A stretch of DNA of 64,000 nt from Sphagnum compactum (lineage: Eukaryota > Bryophyta > Sphagnopsida > Sphagnales): positions 124,001-188,000 of the forward strand of contig OZ234503.1 of the NCBI GenBank assembly GCA_965153455.1. Reading direction: 5' to 3'. Each line of letters opens with the position of its first letter. The stretch's first letter is position 1. The notes beneath the pieces are model-generated. The model had not been told where the DNA came from. It did no database searches and was given only the letters and a program-made list of their open reading frames with translations. Shown here piece by piece: positions 11,176 through 24,089 of this stretch. Position numbers and translations under genes: made by a program.

Positions 11176-12818
11176 CCTAATTGTCTTTGCTTTTGTTCTT
11201 GAACCGTTTGTTGCTTTCTGATGGACGATGTTCCAGAGGAGGAGGAAGAGAACACAAAATTGAAGCCTTGAAGTCCATCAAGCTTTCACAAATTTAAGGA
11301 AAGCCAGGACGATTTGAAGCTTTTGTGGCCCAGCACCTCTTGATAAATGCGGAGAGGAACGCAGGACAATAGTCCCCCTGGTGTGGTAAAGGAGGCCTCC
11401 TTCCGCTTCGAATGATCTCAAGATGCTAGGATCGCACTTCACCAGCAAATGGTATGTTCCCTGTAAGGACTTCGTAGAAAACCAACGCAAAACTGTAAAC
11501 ATCTGCTGAGAATATGTAGCTTCCTCCATCATCTTTGAATATCTTAGGTGCCATCTATGGAAGACTATCCCTCTTTCTGGTAAACCCGCCGCCGCCATCC
11601 ACGCTCTGAAACTCTGACTCGCCGAAGTCTGTGAGCTTCACTTGCAATACAGACGAGGAGTAGCTTGAAAGATGATCATGCATGTTGCTTTCTCTGATGA
11701 TATTCAGAAGCACGTTTTTGGCTTTGAGATCACCGTGAGTCACTCCACTCTGATGTTAAGTACTTCAGGGCTTCTCCTATCTGTCGCATGATATCGATAG
11801 CTTCTAGCAGCGAAAGAGGTCGTACTCCTATGCTCAGCTTCATCTTCATCTTCTTCTCATCTAAGTATCTCCTGAGGTCCTTGCTCATGAGCTCTAGAAC
11901 AATGACCCTGCCACCTAAACCTATGAAGTTCACCACGTTTGGATGTTGTAACCTTGCCAATAGCTTTGCTTCTGTCTCTGCTATCTCGGCGGTTACGCAT
12001 TCCTTGGCAGCGGCCGTCACGCCAAGAAACCCGTACCGGAACACTTTAGCATATGATCCATCTCCAATAGACACATTTCGAAACACATGCAATTGACCAC
12101 AAGGTATCAAGCATTGCAAACAACTGTATCCCTCGGAAGAAGAAGAAGAATCTTCTTTGGCCGCCCCCTGAGCTTCTCCAACACATGTTTTGGAAGCTTA
12201 ACCCTATGTTTCCGCCGACTTTTCCTTGTCGCTTGCTCCTCTACACTTCGTAACAAGCTTGCCCTGTCGGTACTATAAGCTCGTTCCAAACGTAACGTCA
12301 AGGATTCCACATCTGTGTTGTCGTCGATTGCGATGGCCAAGTGCAACATGGAGTCGATACCAGGGAATATTTCTTTCAATTGGAGGTCGCCGTCCTGGAC
12401 GACGCTGCTATATTTATCACCGGCAATTGAAATCCGCGACAACAATTTTACACAACAGAGAAACCCTCTCAAGTGAAGATCAGCTCGCGGAATCGGATGA
12501 AGAGATCACTGAGATCCACCAATCCCTACGACTCCATCGTGTCATCAACCTCTCACCATGAACCATTAGACGCCTCAATTCTGTGAAAATTTTGACGCAA
12601 GACGTCCAATCCGACTCCTTAGTGCCGGAGGTCCGGCTGCCGTCCCGCAAAAGTTTGTCCAGGTTGTCGAGGCAACTCGAGTAGGTGTCTGCTAGGAGCA
12701 TGGACATGGATTTGTTAAACTGAACTCGTAGACCTTTCATTTTTAAAGCCTTTGCAGCTTTTTTGCATTCCGAGTACAAACTCAGACTCCTCGTCGTCTC
12801 ACGGGGATAAGAATCCAT
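11176..12818 (-). pseudogene. TKL-type protein kinase with N-terminal helical domain, broken
   Basis: The N-terminal part (12818-12480, start ATG) is a helical domain rich in Leu and Lys (KKAAKALKMKGLRVQFNKS, then SCLDNLDKLL). It resembles the four-helix region placed before the kinase in plant MLKL-like and related TKL kinases. The kinase follows. The Gly-rich loop reads IGDGSYAKVF and the VAIK-type lysine sits in TAAAKE. The helix C region is ETEAKLLARLQHPNVV, the catalytic loop HGDLKAKNVLL (non-RD) and the metal motif DFGE. MAPKIF stands for the APE region, and SADVYSFALVFYEVLTGNIP and RCW..KASNRPGF complete the C-lobe. One-base shifts occur near 12482, 12110 and 11752 (an extra A before the catalytic loop). 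In-frame stops lie at 11557-11555, 11428-11426 and 11296-11294. Key residues survive, so loss looks recent. Family is fairly certain, orthology is not. Confidence 0.8.
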
Positions 12819-13122
12819 GGTTCAAGAAGAAAATAAATAAATAAATAAAAATGATTCAACGTTCCTAGCAAGACAAAAGGACGACGACGTAAGGTTCTAA
12901 GTTAGAGTACCTAGAGATGAGAGAAGAACAACAATAGAAGAGGTAACCTATACAGACGCACACGCGCCATGGCTATCCCTTGAACTACTACACTTTGAGC
13001 ACAAGAATATCACGGTTCTTTATAGTTTCCCTCTGCATCTTCATGCTACTACAACCAATTCAAGCATATTCGCTTTATGTTGAGACCTTCAACGAAAGAC
13101 CTCCACACCCAAACCGTAAAGC

Positions 13123-13124
<2 letters not shown>

Positions 13125-13158
<34 letters not shown>
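13125..13158. repeat. (CT)17 microsatellite upstream of the kinase
   Basis: An uninterrupted CT run of 34 bp lies 307 bp upstream of the kinase start codon; on the kinase's coding strand it is a GA run. Such tracts are common in plant core promoters and 5' leaders, so it could belong to the old kinase promoter. That role is inferred from position only. Confidence 0.85.
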
Positions 13159-13161
<3 letters not shown>

Positions 13162-13244
13162 GCTACGCACATGGGTTTCCCAGCAGAGCTGAGCCGCAAT
13201 GCTCGCTGGGGAAATGATGACGTGGTGGTTGCGCGGTGGGGCTG

Positions 13245-13263
13245 ACCCTAAACCCTAAACCCT
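13245..13263. promoter_or_regulatory. Telo-box-like (CCCTAAA)n motif
   Basis: A double plant telomere-type motif (accctaaaccctaaaccct) stands about 430 bp upstream of the kinase start. Short telo-boxes occur in plant promoters, but the same motif also marks interstitial telomere remnants. With only two to three units, neither reading is proven. A single degenerate relative occurs near 4742. Confidence 0.5.
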
Positions 13264-13940
13264 TGTTTTTTTTCTCCCTTTTTCAAGCCCGTAATTAGGA
13301 TCCCACCCCTTTTGGTTTTTTTTGGGTTGGGTCAAGCACACGGGCATGTGGAGGGTGCTTGATATTTTTAAATTTTCTTTTCTTGGTCTCCCATTTATTA
13401 AACCATGTGGGCATGTGGGACTTGCTTCTTGTTCCCCATTGGTGGAACAAAAAAAATATAGTCATTCTCCCCAACCCAAATTAAGTTAAATTCATTTTCT
13501 TTTTCAACTTTTGCTTCTAACCATAAGTTTAAACAATTGTTTTTAGCCAATCAATCATTTAACATGGATCATCTTTCTCCTTTTCATTAACAATTAGGAT
13601 TTGAAGCTCACAAACTTCAATCCTTTGTATTTTGAGCCCAAATTCTAAAAACCTTGTTTTTGAGACCTTGTGGAAAAAAACCATGGCCCAAAATGACACA
13701 ATACTTATGTTTGCAATTTTTTTGGTGCTCATTGCCAACATTCATCCCCCAAAGCCTATTTGAATCCTTCCCATACCAGTGGTCAATCTAGAAAAGTCTT
13801 TGTTGGAATAGTTCATGCCATACTTTCTATTGCTTATTTGGAGAAACAAAGTAAGGAATAGGATCTGGTGAGTTGAACCTTGGCAAAAAATACATTTTGA
13901 TGTTATTAAAGGCAATGTTTGGCATTATACACCAAAAATG

Positions 13941-14990
13941 TTTGATAGGAAGTACATTCAATCTTATAGGATGACATTATTAACATTTGAGTATTTATTA
14001 CAAAAGCTAACACCATTTATTTATCCATCTATAACTCAATTTGTTAGAATGTTTATCCCTTTCAAAAAAGATGTGAAAATGGTTTTATATTGATTAGTAC
14101 ATGGAATTTCTCTTGAGAGAATTAATGCATTGTATGGTGTAGGTGTTTTTATAATTAGGAAATATATCTACATTGTATGTGATGTTTTGTCTAATGGTGA
14201 CAAGTTGTTTTCAATTTATGTTCACACTCCTACTAGAGATCGATTGTTTAACATCATTGAATAATTTCATGACATCATAGGTTTGCAGAAATTTTTTTGT
14301 GTGATTGATCGTACACACATTCCTTTAAGTGTGAAACCAAATAAACAAGTCACATCTTTCGTTGCATATTTTATAATAGGAACGTTTTCACAATATACTA
14401 TTTCAAGTTGTGTGTGATTGTGATTTTTTTTTGGAATGCATGCGCTAGTCAACCAGGTGGAGTGGCACACGGAGGATAATTCAAAATGTCAAGTTTGTAT
14501 TTTTTTTCAATCAAGACAGATTTTGCAATAATTAGTTGTTAATATTGAAGGTGTGCATATTCAACCTTACTTACTTAGGGATGCAGCATATCCTATTCAT
14601 CCATATCTATTGAAAGGTTACAAAACTCGAAATAATGATATGGTAAATCAAATTTGATTTGATCAAGCTATGAACAAAAGTGGTGTTCTGATTGATAATG
14701 CATTTGGAATTTTAAAAAATCAATGGAAGATTCTCAAAAAAATTAATGCTCGTGTTGATCGAGCCCCTATGATTACTTTGGCATGTTGTACCTTGCAATA
14801 ATTTTTGTCAATTGCACTGTATGCTAAAACTAGTGGTTCCTAATGTTTGAACATGAGGAAATCATTTTGTGGGTTTTGCTATTATGCATATATCAGTTCC
14901 ACAAGAAGGTGAAAGAGGTAAGGCTGTCAATAAGGAGATGTGATATGCGTTATTTAAATCTTGGATACAACGTAATCCTAAAAAATAAAT
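13941..14990 (+). pseudogene. PIF/Harbinger transposase (HARBI1-like), decayed
   Basis: One plus-strand register from 13941 carries HGISLERINALYGVGVFIIR, the helix-turn-helix-like segment of PIF transposases. Next comes FFCVIDRTHIPLSVKP at about 14292-14340, the first catalytic Asp block (family form: C.GAIDGTHI). VCDCD near 14410 marks the second Asp block, followed by a frame change to WNACASQPGG. The block at about 14680-14725 reads VLIDNAFGILKNQWKILKK. There Asp at 14694-14696 replaces the catalytic Glu usually seen before NAFG. The end region has RAPMITLACCTLQ and EGERGKAVNKEM, then the last stop. Several stops (for example in FNIIE* and VLY*) and at least one frameshift show it is dead. 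Confidence 0.85.
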
Positions 14991-15061
14991 TAACATTTTG
15001 ATGTTTTATGTAAAACACATCATTCAATAAATAAAACTCATGTTTTGTTGAAACTCATGTT

Positions 15062-15940
15062 TCATGCAACAATTGTAATTTGTATGAATATTGTATTCAT
15101 ACAAAGTATAGATGCAAATCTCTTATCAATTTTCTTGAACATCAGGAGGATATTTAGTTCTGAGTTCAGTTGCAAAAATTTGTGCCAATTATGAAATGTG
15201 TTCTCTACTTTCTTTCCTAGACCTTTCTTCCATTGCAATAATAGATTAGACAATGGACTTTGTAGTCTCAATTGCCTCCCTTTGTAATTCAAGCTTCAAA
15301 GTCTCAATTTATTTCTGAATATTCAATTAATTTCTTGAAAGCAGATGCCATGTCACCACTCAATCTACATCTTTTGTTTCCCACAACTATGCCAAGAACA
15401 TTAGGTAAATTTGCTACACATGTATGAGGCAATTTAATTGTAGTATTACTTCGAGTGCCCATACTTGATGTATTGATATAAATGCCAAATGCAAGAATAA
15501 TGGATGGAGGAGATTACGAAGGAGGACTCCCAACTTAACTTGGACCTATATCATCATTTGGTAAATCTTTTTCAATGTTTGGTGCTTGAGAAGATCCAAC
15601 ATGAACATAACCCTGATCAAGTCCATTAGGTGTGCCATCTGCCTTTGATGTGCCTTCCAAAATTTGGTTCATCCTATTGAACCAAACCCGTGACAGTTAT
15701 AAAACCTATAACACCTTCTGCTATCTTTTCTTGAAAATATTTCTTCTTCATGTTGTCCCATTTGTTACGACATTGAGTTGTTGTCCTTGCACTTTTTGCA
15801 TGAATATGTGTCATAAGCTTTTTTTGAATGTCTTCCCAATCCTTGACTCGAAAAGACCTATGGCCAAATGCCAAATATTTCTCCTCATACAAATTTAACA
15901 AAGTCGACAAAACATCATTTGACCATTGTATTGCCTTCAT
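15062..15940 (-). pseudogene. SANT/trihelix DNA-binding partner of the PIF element (ORF1), decayed
   Basis: On the minus strand, 15940-15674 encodes a Myb/SANT-like trihelix domain: IQWSNDVLSTLLNLYEEK, then FRVKDWEDIQKKL, then CRNKWDNMKKKY. The spaced Trp residues are typical. Downstream, at about 15290-15100, a shifted register still reads as an Arg/Glu helical tail (MEERSRKESREHIS and FATELRTKYPP). PIF/Harbinger elements need such a protein together with the transposase, and the two genes here converge, as is common. Stops and frame changes break the tail. An independent host trihelix gene is possible but less likely given the adjacent transposase. Confidence 0.7.
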
Positions 15941-16449
15941 CTCTCCTATTTCGTTGAAATAAATTTGGTCAAGCTATGGCAAATACATTTATAGGTAATG
16001 CAAACACTATAGCTTGAGACCTCGTGAAGGAAAATGGAAAAGAAGACCCATGTAAAAAAAATCCTTTGGAGGTGATTAAGACATGCTAAGAAAAAAAAAA
16101 TTGTGTTTAAGAAGAAGGATTATGTTTAAGGAAGAATTATATTTTTAAAAGGACACAATTTTTATTTTTATTTTTTGAGGTTATGGGCATGTGGGTTAAC
16201 ATTATTATTTTTTGGTTGTGGGTTTTTTATGGTAGTAATAGTTTTTTTAAAAAAAGGAATGGTGGGCTACAAGAATTTTTGAATAAGGTATTTTGGCAAG
16301 AAGAAGTTGAAAAAATAAACTGAGTGGGGTGAATGTGCAAGCCAGCTTCCACTTTGGCCTCTTAACGGAGTGAAAGAATAGTTGTCAAGGCCACTTTTTA
16401 TGGTTGAGTGGAAAAAATTATGTGCATGTGCACAAGCCTTCTATTTCTT

Positions 16450-19400
16450 TCACATTAAATGCCATGAACAATCATTGTCTTGGTCATTTTGCATATTGCA
16501 AAACAGTTAAACAACATGCCAAGCAAGAGGATTGGATAAGTTGTTAACAAATAGGAGATCTATTCAAGTGCAAACATAAATATTTATTAAAAGGAAACTA
16601 AAACATGATGTTCACAACACAAAACATAACATCAAAAACTCCTCAAGGTTCTTGTCACATGAAATACACAAACTTGTGCAATGAAAAAAAAAAAACCAAA
16701 CCATCAACACCAAGGTATTTAACTAAAAGACCAAACCACAAATAACCAAATCAATATAAATAAATAAAGTAATTCAACCTTGTGAAAGTAACCTATTTAC
16801 TTTCCTACTTTAGTAATTAATGAAACCTAACTAGTTGAGCTTGAATTTTCAACATAAGTAAGCGAACTAACATTCCTCGCCCACTTTTATTAGTTGACAC
16901 AAGTTTTTGCAAAAAGAACTCCAACATAGCTACACCATCCCCACCCCCATTTACTTTAAGTTCATGTAATGGTTATAACTTCTGAAGACGATCCACAAAA
17001 ACACATGTTTTGTTACAAGTGTTTCAACCCAAAAAATGTAATCAATAATATTAATTTTCAATGTTAACATGTCATAATAGAACAATCCCATTCGATAATG
17101 GTCTTGAGTTCCCATTTCTCCCCTTTTACCAAAACCTCAAAGCAATAGACCAAACAAAGAACCGAAAGAGAAAAATGTTGAGAAGAATCAAAGGATCAAG
17201 CACTTATGCCATAGATAGAATAACAAAACCCTTGCTAGCCTTCACCTGCATAATTTCAGTACCACCATTTTTTGTGCATTTAGTAAGGGCTTCAATTTCA
17301 TCAGTTTTCAACTAGACCTTTGGAAAGGTTTGTAGTGACTATAGATGAACACTAGGAAGTAACAACAAAAAATTGGTGTAGGAGGCCAAATGCAATTAAA
17401 ACTAAAAAGATGACCTATGGCAAAACACCAGACGTAGGAAGCCAAATGCAAGCACCTTGTGTAGCTATTAAGTAACAACCTTCATCATCACACACAAGAA
17501 ATGTCCATCACTTTGCACATTCCCATGCATCTTTTAACCTGATGTGGTCAAGACTACATTAGGGTGCAAACGAGATAATACAAGCCACACTTGCTTGTTT
17601 TTTTATTGCTTTTGTGACTACTTTGGAAAAAATATTCCCAAGAATGTTCTTGAAAAAATCTTCAAAAAAACCTTTTTTATTTTAACAAATTTTTTATACT
17701 ATTTATTAAGGTTTATGTTAAAATTTTGGCAAAATATGTCATTGTCAAAGTTTTCCAAGTCCATTTATAAATGCTTTTACTACTAAAAAACAATGGTTAC
17801 AATGCTTAATGAATGTTTTTGTTAATTTTTTATTCATTCAATTAATTTCAAATTAATTCACATGTTCCCATGATACATTAAGAATACAAATATGTAAAAA
17901 AAATTATAATTTCAACATGAAATGAAATTATCACTTCAAACATGAAAAAACCAAGGAGTGGCTACACTTGCTATGGTACATGTTATTATGACTACACCCA
18001 TTAAATAAAAAAATAGTTATTTAAAAAATGATTTTAACCAATAACCATCATGTGTTGACTAACACCCCTTGAGTAATCTTAAAAAACCCTTAGGCCTATA
18101 AATTGTTTTGGTTTTCATATCAAAGGTTTCCCATACTTCAAGTAGAGGAAATAAATTTTTCACTGTCAAGAAATTTGGCTTTATGAGACCCTAACTTCAT
18201 GCCACATATTCAACTAATGGTAGCCAATCAAGATAACACAAAATTTGCAACAATTAAAGAAGCAACAATCATAACCTTGCTACAAATAATTTAAAGTGTC
18301 ATTACTAAATGAATTGACCAAACTTATCTTTGTTAGGAATAACATTGGTGTCAAAAAAATATCAACTTGCATTTTCTGAAGGTGACATAATATAGCCTAA
18401 ATTCTAAATCCAGTAAACAAAATGCCAATATGGTACTTGAGATAACAAATGAAGAATGGTGATCCATGCATGGCCACCCACAACAAGGACATTTGCATCT
18501 GCATAATCCCCCCAATAGATGTTTGTTGAAACTTGAATCCATGTCAAATTTAATTACTAAAACAACTTTGTTGTCTTATAGTATACAACATGAAGACAAT
18601 AAACCAACTTAGTTGGATGTACAAACTACAAACTCGTCTACAAGGATTTGCCTAGTTAGCTGAATAAGCTCATTTTGGCTCCATTGATTGTTGTAAATTA
18701 AGGTCTCAATGTAACGTCATAATCGAGAAAAAACATTACGATATCCTTCCCTATGTTCAATAGTTGAAAGGACTTTAACCCAAGGATGATGACATTGAAG
18801 CATATACCTTGCACTAGAAGGTCTTTACAAGATGAATAGAAGCACATACCCACTTATGTTGATGTGGCATTTGAATTAAGGGCTTTGTAATAAAAATGGG
18901 TATATGCTACATTAATGGATAGAAGACATACAAAAACACCACATTGTTAAGGGGGTAAGCTGAGTATGTGATTCAATATGAACTAGGCAGTTAGGATAAG
19001 GACTAATTAGGGAACTTTGTTAGTTTGAATTTTGAATTTTTGTTGTTTTGAATCATAATGATGTGACTTAGGATGGTTCAAAAGGGGGGAGAGTTATGGA
19101 GAACAAAGGGGAGGAGAAGAAGATGAAATAGAAAGTTTTTTTTTAGAGAAGAGTAGGAGGAGCTGGAGATATTTGCGATAGAAAATCACAAACTCTATTT
19201 TGATATAACACAAATTTTAAATGTTGGTTTAGGATTCTTTTTCAACAAAACATGGGATTAAGCTATAATTTGGATTCATGTTTTCAGTAATACAAAGAAG
19301 CATAGAATTCTATAGTGAATTCTATGTTCATATTTTGTGTGAATTTTTTGTAGTGTTACATTATGATGAAATGAATTGTAATATTGTTTTTGGAGTTTTT

Positions 19401-20600
19401 TGTAATGTGTTTTGAAGTACAGATTCTAGTTATATGCAATAACCATGAATCTAATGTTGGAATGAATTATAGTGTTAAGTTTGTTGAAACTTAAGATAAA
19501 AATAATGAACATAGGCATGTGAAATGCAAATTTATTATTATAGTATTGTGAAATATTTTACAAAAATTTAAATTTCATTTCTACCACACACACAAAAAAA
19601 CACCTAGTGAATTGAAATCACGCAAGTGAAAAACAACACAAGCTAGAATAGAAGGACCACTAACAAAGATGTAATTATTCCGTGACAAATGTGATTGGAA
19701 AAAATAAATCATGCAATAATATATATATATGAGATTGTTGAAAAAACTCCACCATCACATGTTTGAAAATAGGTAGCCATTTGTGTCCAAACTAGAAAAA
19801 CTGAAAAACTAACAAAACAACAATGAATGTTGTTATAACCTGACGAGTGTCACTTCCAAAGTATTGGAGCATCACCTTCACCATGAATAGTTGTGAGTAG
19901 TAGCTAATAACTCCCCATTGACTCCATCAGCTCCCTCACAATGGATGAGGGACTCCCTACCATTAAAAAACCTATTCCTAACACTAAGCTATTTCATAGT
20001 AATGTCAAGTTTCCCATATTTGCACCACCATCAACAATATCATTAACAACCTCAACATTCAAACCACTACTAGCCGTCATAATGGTTCGAAATCAGGCCC
20101 TAGAATATCCAAATATAGCTTTTGGTTGCATATAAAACTATTCCCATAGTATTAGTAAATTTTTTGTAGAAGGCATTTCATGATCAATGTCAAAATATAC
20201 ACAACCTCAAAAGATATCACTATAGTAGATTCGTGAAACAAGAGTAGCTTGTTTCAATTATCCATCATGATCATGAGAGGACTACAACATCTACAAGAAT
20301 GACCAATTCCAAATGTTTACAAGAGTCCACATCAAACTTGCAAGGCGAAAATTTGTTGTTGTTGCGAGATTACATTTCGGCTAAAAATTTCCATGAAGGT
20401 GGCTATTATTATCATCTCCTTCTCCCTATCTTTGGCTGCTAAGATAGTAGTGGCACTTAAAGTTCATTCCCCCATTTCAACCTTCTAGTTGTAGACCTTA
20501 ATTTTTTCTAATGACATGGGGAAATCCTTTAAAGGACCCTTGTGATTCATAATTCTGCTATCTTCATCATCCTCATTCAAAGTTGTGATGTTTTTTTCCT
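16450..20600. other. AT-rich stretch, nothing recognised
   Basis: No protein domain, splice pattern or structured repeat could be supported over this 4.1 kb. ORFs are short (under 85 codons) and Phe/Lys/Asn-rich. Short AT dinucleotide runs occur near 19720. Part of it could be flanking or internal sequence of the PIF element to the left, or of the Thr/Pro-rich remnant to the right. Confidence 0.4.
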
Positions 20601-20749
20601 TCTCCCCTGTTGCTAGTTACTGTTTGACTTACATCCTATCGTGAATAATCCATAGGCACCTTTCCTTTGTTAGGATTTGGAGTTGATGTAAGTTCCTCAG
20701 TAGTTGAAGATTTCTTTGCCTTTAGCGGTGGTCAATAACTTAGTTTCAA

Positions 20750-22628
20750 TGGTCAATGTTGAATCTTATCCTTCTTGCTCTTCAAAACTATAATTTTGCC
20801 TTCTGTCTCATTGGTAGAGAATGTAAAGGAAAGGCTTGGAATAGGATAGGAAATATGAAGAGTCTTGGAGGTTTGCCCATATGTGCATGTTGACCTCATT
20901 GTTGTTGGCACTATCTATGGTGCAATTCCTCCCACAAAACCTTACCTCAAAACTAGTGTCTTGCCTTTTGGCTCATTGGCAAAGAACTTAAAGAAATAGC
21001 TTGGGTTAGGTGAGGACATGGAAGGAGTTTTGGGAGTTTTCCCTTCCATACTAGTTAGCCCTTTTGTTGTTGGCATTATTGGAGGTGCATTTGTTGTTAT
21101 GAAACATTGGGGCTAGGGTAGTACCCCTAGCCCATTGGTCATTGGAAATGCCAATCTTGCAATTGCCTGCATGGAAACCTACCTCTCCATACCGTAAGTG
21201 GCACACTTGATTTCACCATTGTTGGTGTTGTTGTTGTTGTAATTATTGGTGTTGTTGCAAAAACTTAGTTTTCCAAGATTGTTTGTGTTGACCCCGGTGT
21301 CACATTTATTAGAGGTGCTTGTACTATAGTTTGTGACATGGAAATTTGCCCTTCTGTACCAACTCGAGGTCCCACCATTGTTGGCATGGTTGTTTTGCAA
21401 TTGTAGTAGGTGTTGTTAATTAAACAAGATTACTTTTCCATAACTTCTAGTGGCAACACTGACCTTGTCATAGTTGGAAATGTTGGTGTTGTAGTTGCTG
21501 GCATTTAAGGTTGCTTCTCTATCGCAGTTGGCAACACCTCTGGCCACCTAGTTGTTGGTTTTGCTGGTGTTGTAGATGGTGGATTGGAAGTTGACTTTCC
21601 CATAGTTGTTGGCACCTTTAACCTCCCTATTGATGTTGTTATTGCTGATGAAGAGGAAGATGATGCCAAGCCAAACACCAATGGAAATATGCCTAAGGAT
21701 ACATTGAAACCACATGGAAAATCCACCCTATTTTCACTAATATGGAGCTTTTCCAATTTGGGGAGAACAAGTTTCAATTCTACTTCACCTTGATTGATCC
21801 CAAGTGTCTTCAATTTTGGGAGGACACCATGAAGAGCAATTTGCAATTTTGCCCTATCCTTATCAATATGCAAATCACACAACTTTGGGCACATATTACT
21901 ATCAATCTTTTGTTCAACATTAGACACAATGTTTATTTGTTTGGTTTTTTTCATGGCAAAGAAAACAAATTGTGGGGCTGTAGGTGTCATAGGTCTAAAA
22001 CTTAATAGTGGTGGCAATGATGGTGTTAGTGTAGCAGCAACATCAAATGTGGCAAAAGATGATCTGATAAATTGTTGTTCTTCTAGTATATTAAAGGTGG
22101 TGGTGGTGGGGTGAATGTAAGTAAGGTGGTTTGTAAAGGTTGATGTTCGTCTGGTAGTAATGGCAAAGCAATTGGTATAGTGGATGTGGGAAATGAAGAT
22201 TTCAAATATTGTTGTTCTTCGGGTGGTATTGGAAGTTGTTTCTGTGTAGTGAATGTGGGAAATGATGATTTCACATATTCTGGTTAAATTGGTGGTACAT
22301 GAGGTGGTAATGGAGTGGAAGGGGCACAATCATCCCTCACCTTTGCACTTCCATTAGCCCTACTAAATGCCATAAGTTCTGATAAAAGAACATGTCTACT
22401 GCCATGCCCTTGCTTTAATGTTTGATTTGTGGCACTAAACCTAAACTTTGGTGTGCTTCGAGCCTTTGCAAACCTTAATCCTGCAACATTTCCTCCTCTT
22501 CTCGATTTCGCTCCAAACTCAAAAGTAGGCATTTGAGGATTTTCATCAGGCCAAATCTTTCCCCCAACTTTGGTATCTAGACATGTCGTTCTTGCCTTTA
22601 CTCCTCCTCCTCCCAATGGTATCCCCAT
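20750..22628 (-). pseudogene. Thr/Pro-rich repeat-protein remnant
   Basis: From ATG at 22628 the minus strand encodes about 114 residues of mixed composition (for example TFEFGAKSRRGGNVAGLRF) up to a stop near 22284. The same register then continues with repeated KSSFPT.T units and PPPPP to about 22083. A second register (22329-21505) contains a Leu/Lys-rich stretch (PKLEKLHISENRVDF). Below 21500, Thr/Pro/Asn-rich segments (PATTTPTFPTM, TTPTMVKSSVPL) recur. A longer unit (GKTPKTP / GQTSKTL, then PKGKTLVL / TEGKIIVL) occurs twice between 21070 and 20790. No family is recognised. Stops and register changes suggest decay, or introns that I could not place. Confidence 0.4.
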
Positions 22629-22629
22629 G

Positions 22630-23310
22630 GGAAAATCTCAAAGAAAAAACCATAATGCATCTTTGCCTACCTATCGTAATCTCCCTTCCTTTCATAACCT
22701 ACACCCCCCAAAATTAAAAAACAAAATAGCACAAGAAACCCTAACTTTGAAAATTAGTGAAAAAAAAACTGTAAAGACCCCTATTACAAACAATAACTAA
22801 AGCTCCCCCATCAATCCCAATGGCTCTCCCTTGTAATGAAAGCCTAATATGAAAGAAAAAATTTAGGGACCACAGACTTGATGCTAGAAGATCACAAAAC
22901 CCTAGTTATTAAGGAGGACGAGCAATGACTAGAATGGGAAAAAAAGCTTCAAGGCCACCATGGTCACCATCTCCTCTTCTACCACTTGCATAATAACATC
23001 ATCACTTGTTTAAAACCGAGAAATAATTTGCCACAAAATACTTGCGTATTCTTGGATCCAAGTTGTAAATGCCTTTCCAAACTTTCAAAAAGTTTCCATG
23101 CACAACTTTGTCTAAACCTTTAGCCCTAAAACATCAAAAGTATTGTAGAAAACATAAATAATATTGCCTTTGTGGATGGATACATTACAGGGACATGAAC
23201 AATTTCTTAATTAGGTTTAAGTCTCAGAAATTTTCAATAAATCAAAATACCCTTCACAAAATAATCAAATATGTCTTGAAAGTTTTAGAACCACTATTCA
23301 CACACATTTC
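22630..23310. other. AT-rich stretch, nothing recognised
   Basis: This could be 5' flank of the minus-strand remnant that starts at 22628. It contains A runs and a GA-rich block near 22930. No promoter element or coding segment is clear enough to call. Confidence 0.3.
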
Positions 23311-23312
23311 AA

Positions 23313-23586
23313 GGGTGAAAATCCTTTAAGGTGTACCGCATAGGATGAAAAGGACCTAGCCCTTATTACATTCCTTTTCTACCTTATATTTTGATCCCCA
23401 ATGAAAACAAGGAGTTAAAAGTTTTCAAGAAATTTAGAAGGACTATATTTTAGACCATTCAATTATAGATTCCATCATAATCATCCATAAATGAGGCTTT
23501 ATATGGTAAAAGGGGACTAGGTAAAAAAGACAAAAAAAGGTGACAATGTAACAAGATATTTGTACACCTTAAAGAATTTGGACCCT
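23313..23586. repeat. ~275-bp direct repeat, copy 1
   Basis: Starts 'gggtgaaaatcctttaagg' and ends near 'aatttggaccct'. It matches 24693-24971 throughout at high identity by eye, with shared blocks 'ggatgaaaaggacctag' and 'catcataatcatccataaa'. The two copies are in direct orientation with 1380 bp between starts. Just inside the left edge both read TG, as an LTR would, but no matching CA end, primer site or coding core was found. Confidence 0.7.
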
Positions 23587-24089
23587 CAAACCATTGTGAT
23601 TGAAAAAATCATTTTCTACCTTTAGCTCATACAATCTATAAAACACACAAATTTCCACTTCTTGAATTTGCAACAAACATTAACCATAGTATCTATTTTA
23701 ACAACTCTAAAAAACAAAGCTTCATATGGAGACAAACAAAAATCCTTATGTCAACTTGCACTGTCTATTTGTTAACACACACAACTTAATTAGGAAACTT
23801 AAATTATCTAAGCCCTAGTCAATTAACAACGATCCTCTTACATCCATATTAGTCTATATCATCCATTTATTTTATTCACAATGGATGAATGTTTATATTA
23901 AAAATAAATAACATAATATTTTCACTCAAATGATGAATACAACATCTCACCTTACACTTGAACGATGAGATTATAAAAAAAACATGCTATTATGTAGGGG
24001 CCAAAATACCTTGAAGCTACTATACTCTAAAATGATTTTCAACACAATATCCTTGCCTACCAAGGTAGGGCCAACAAAATAAATAATTC

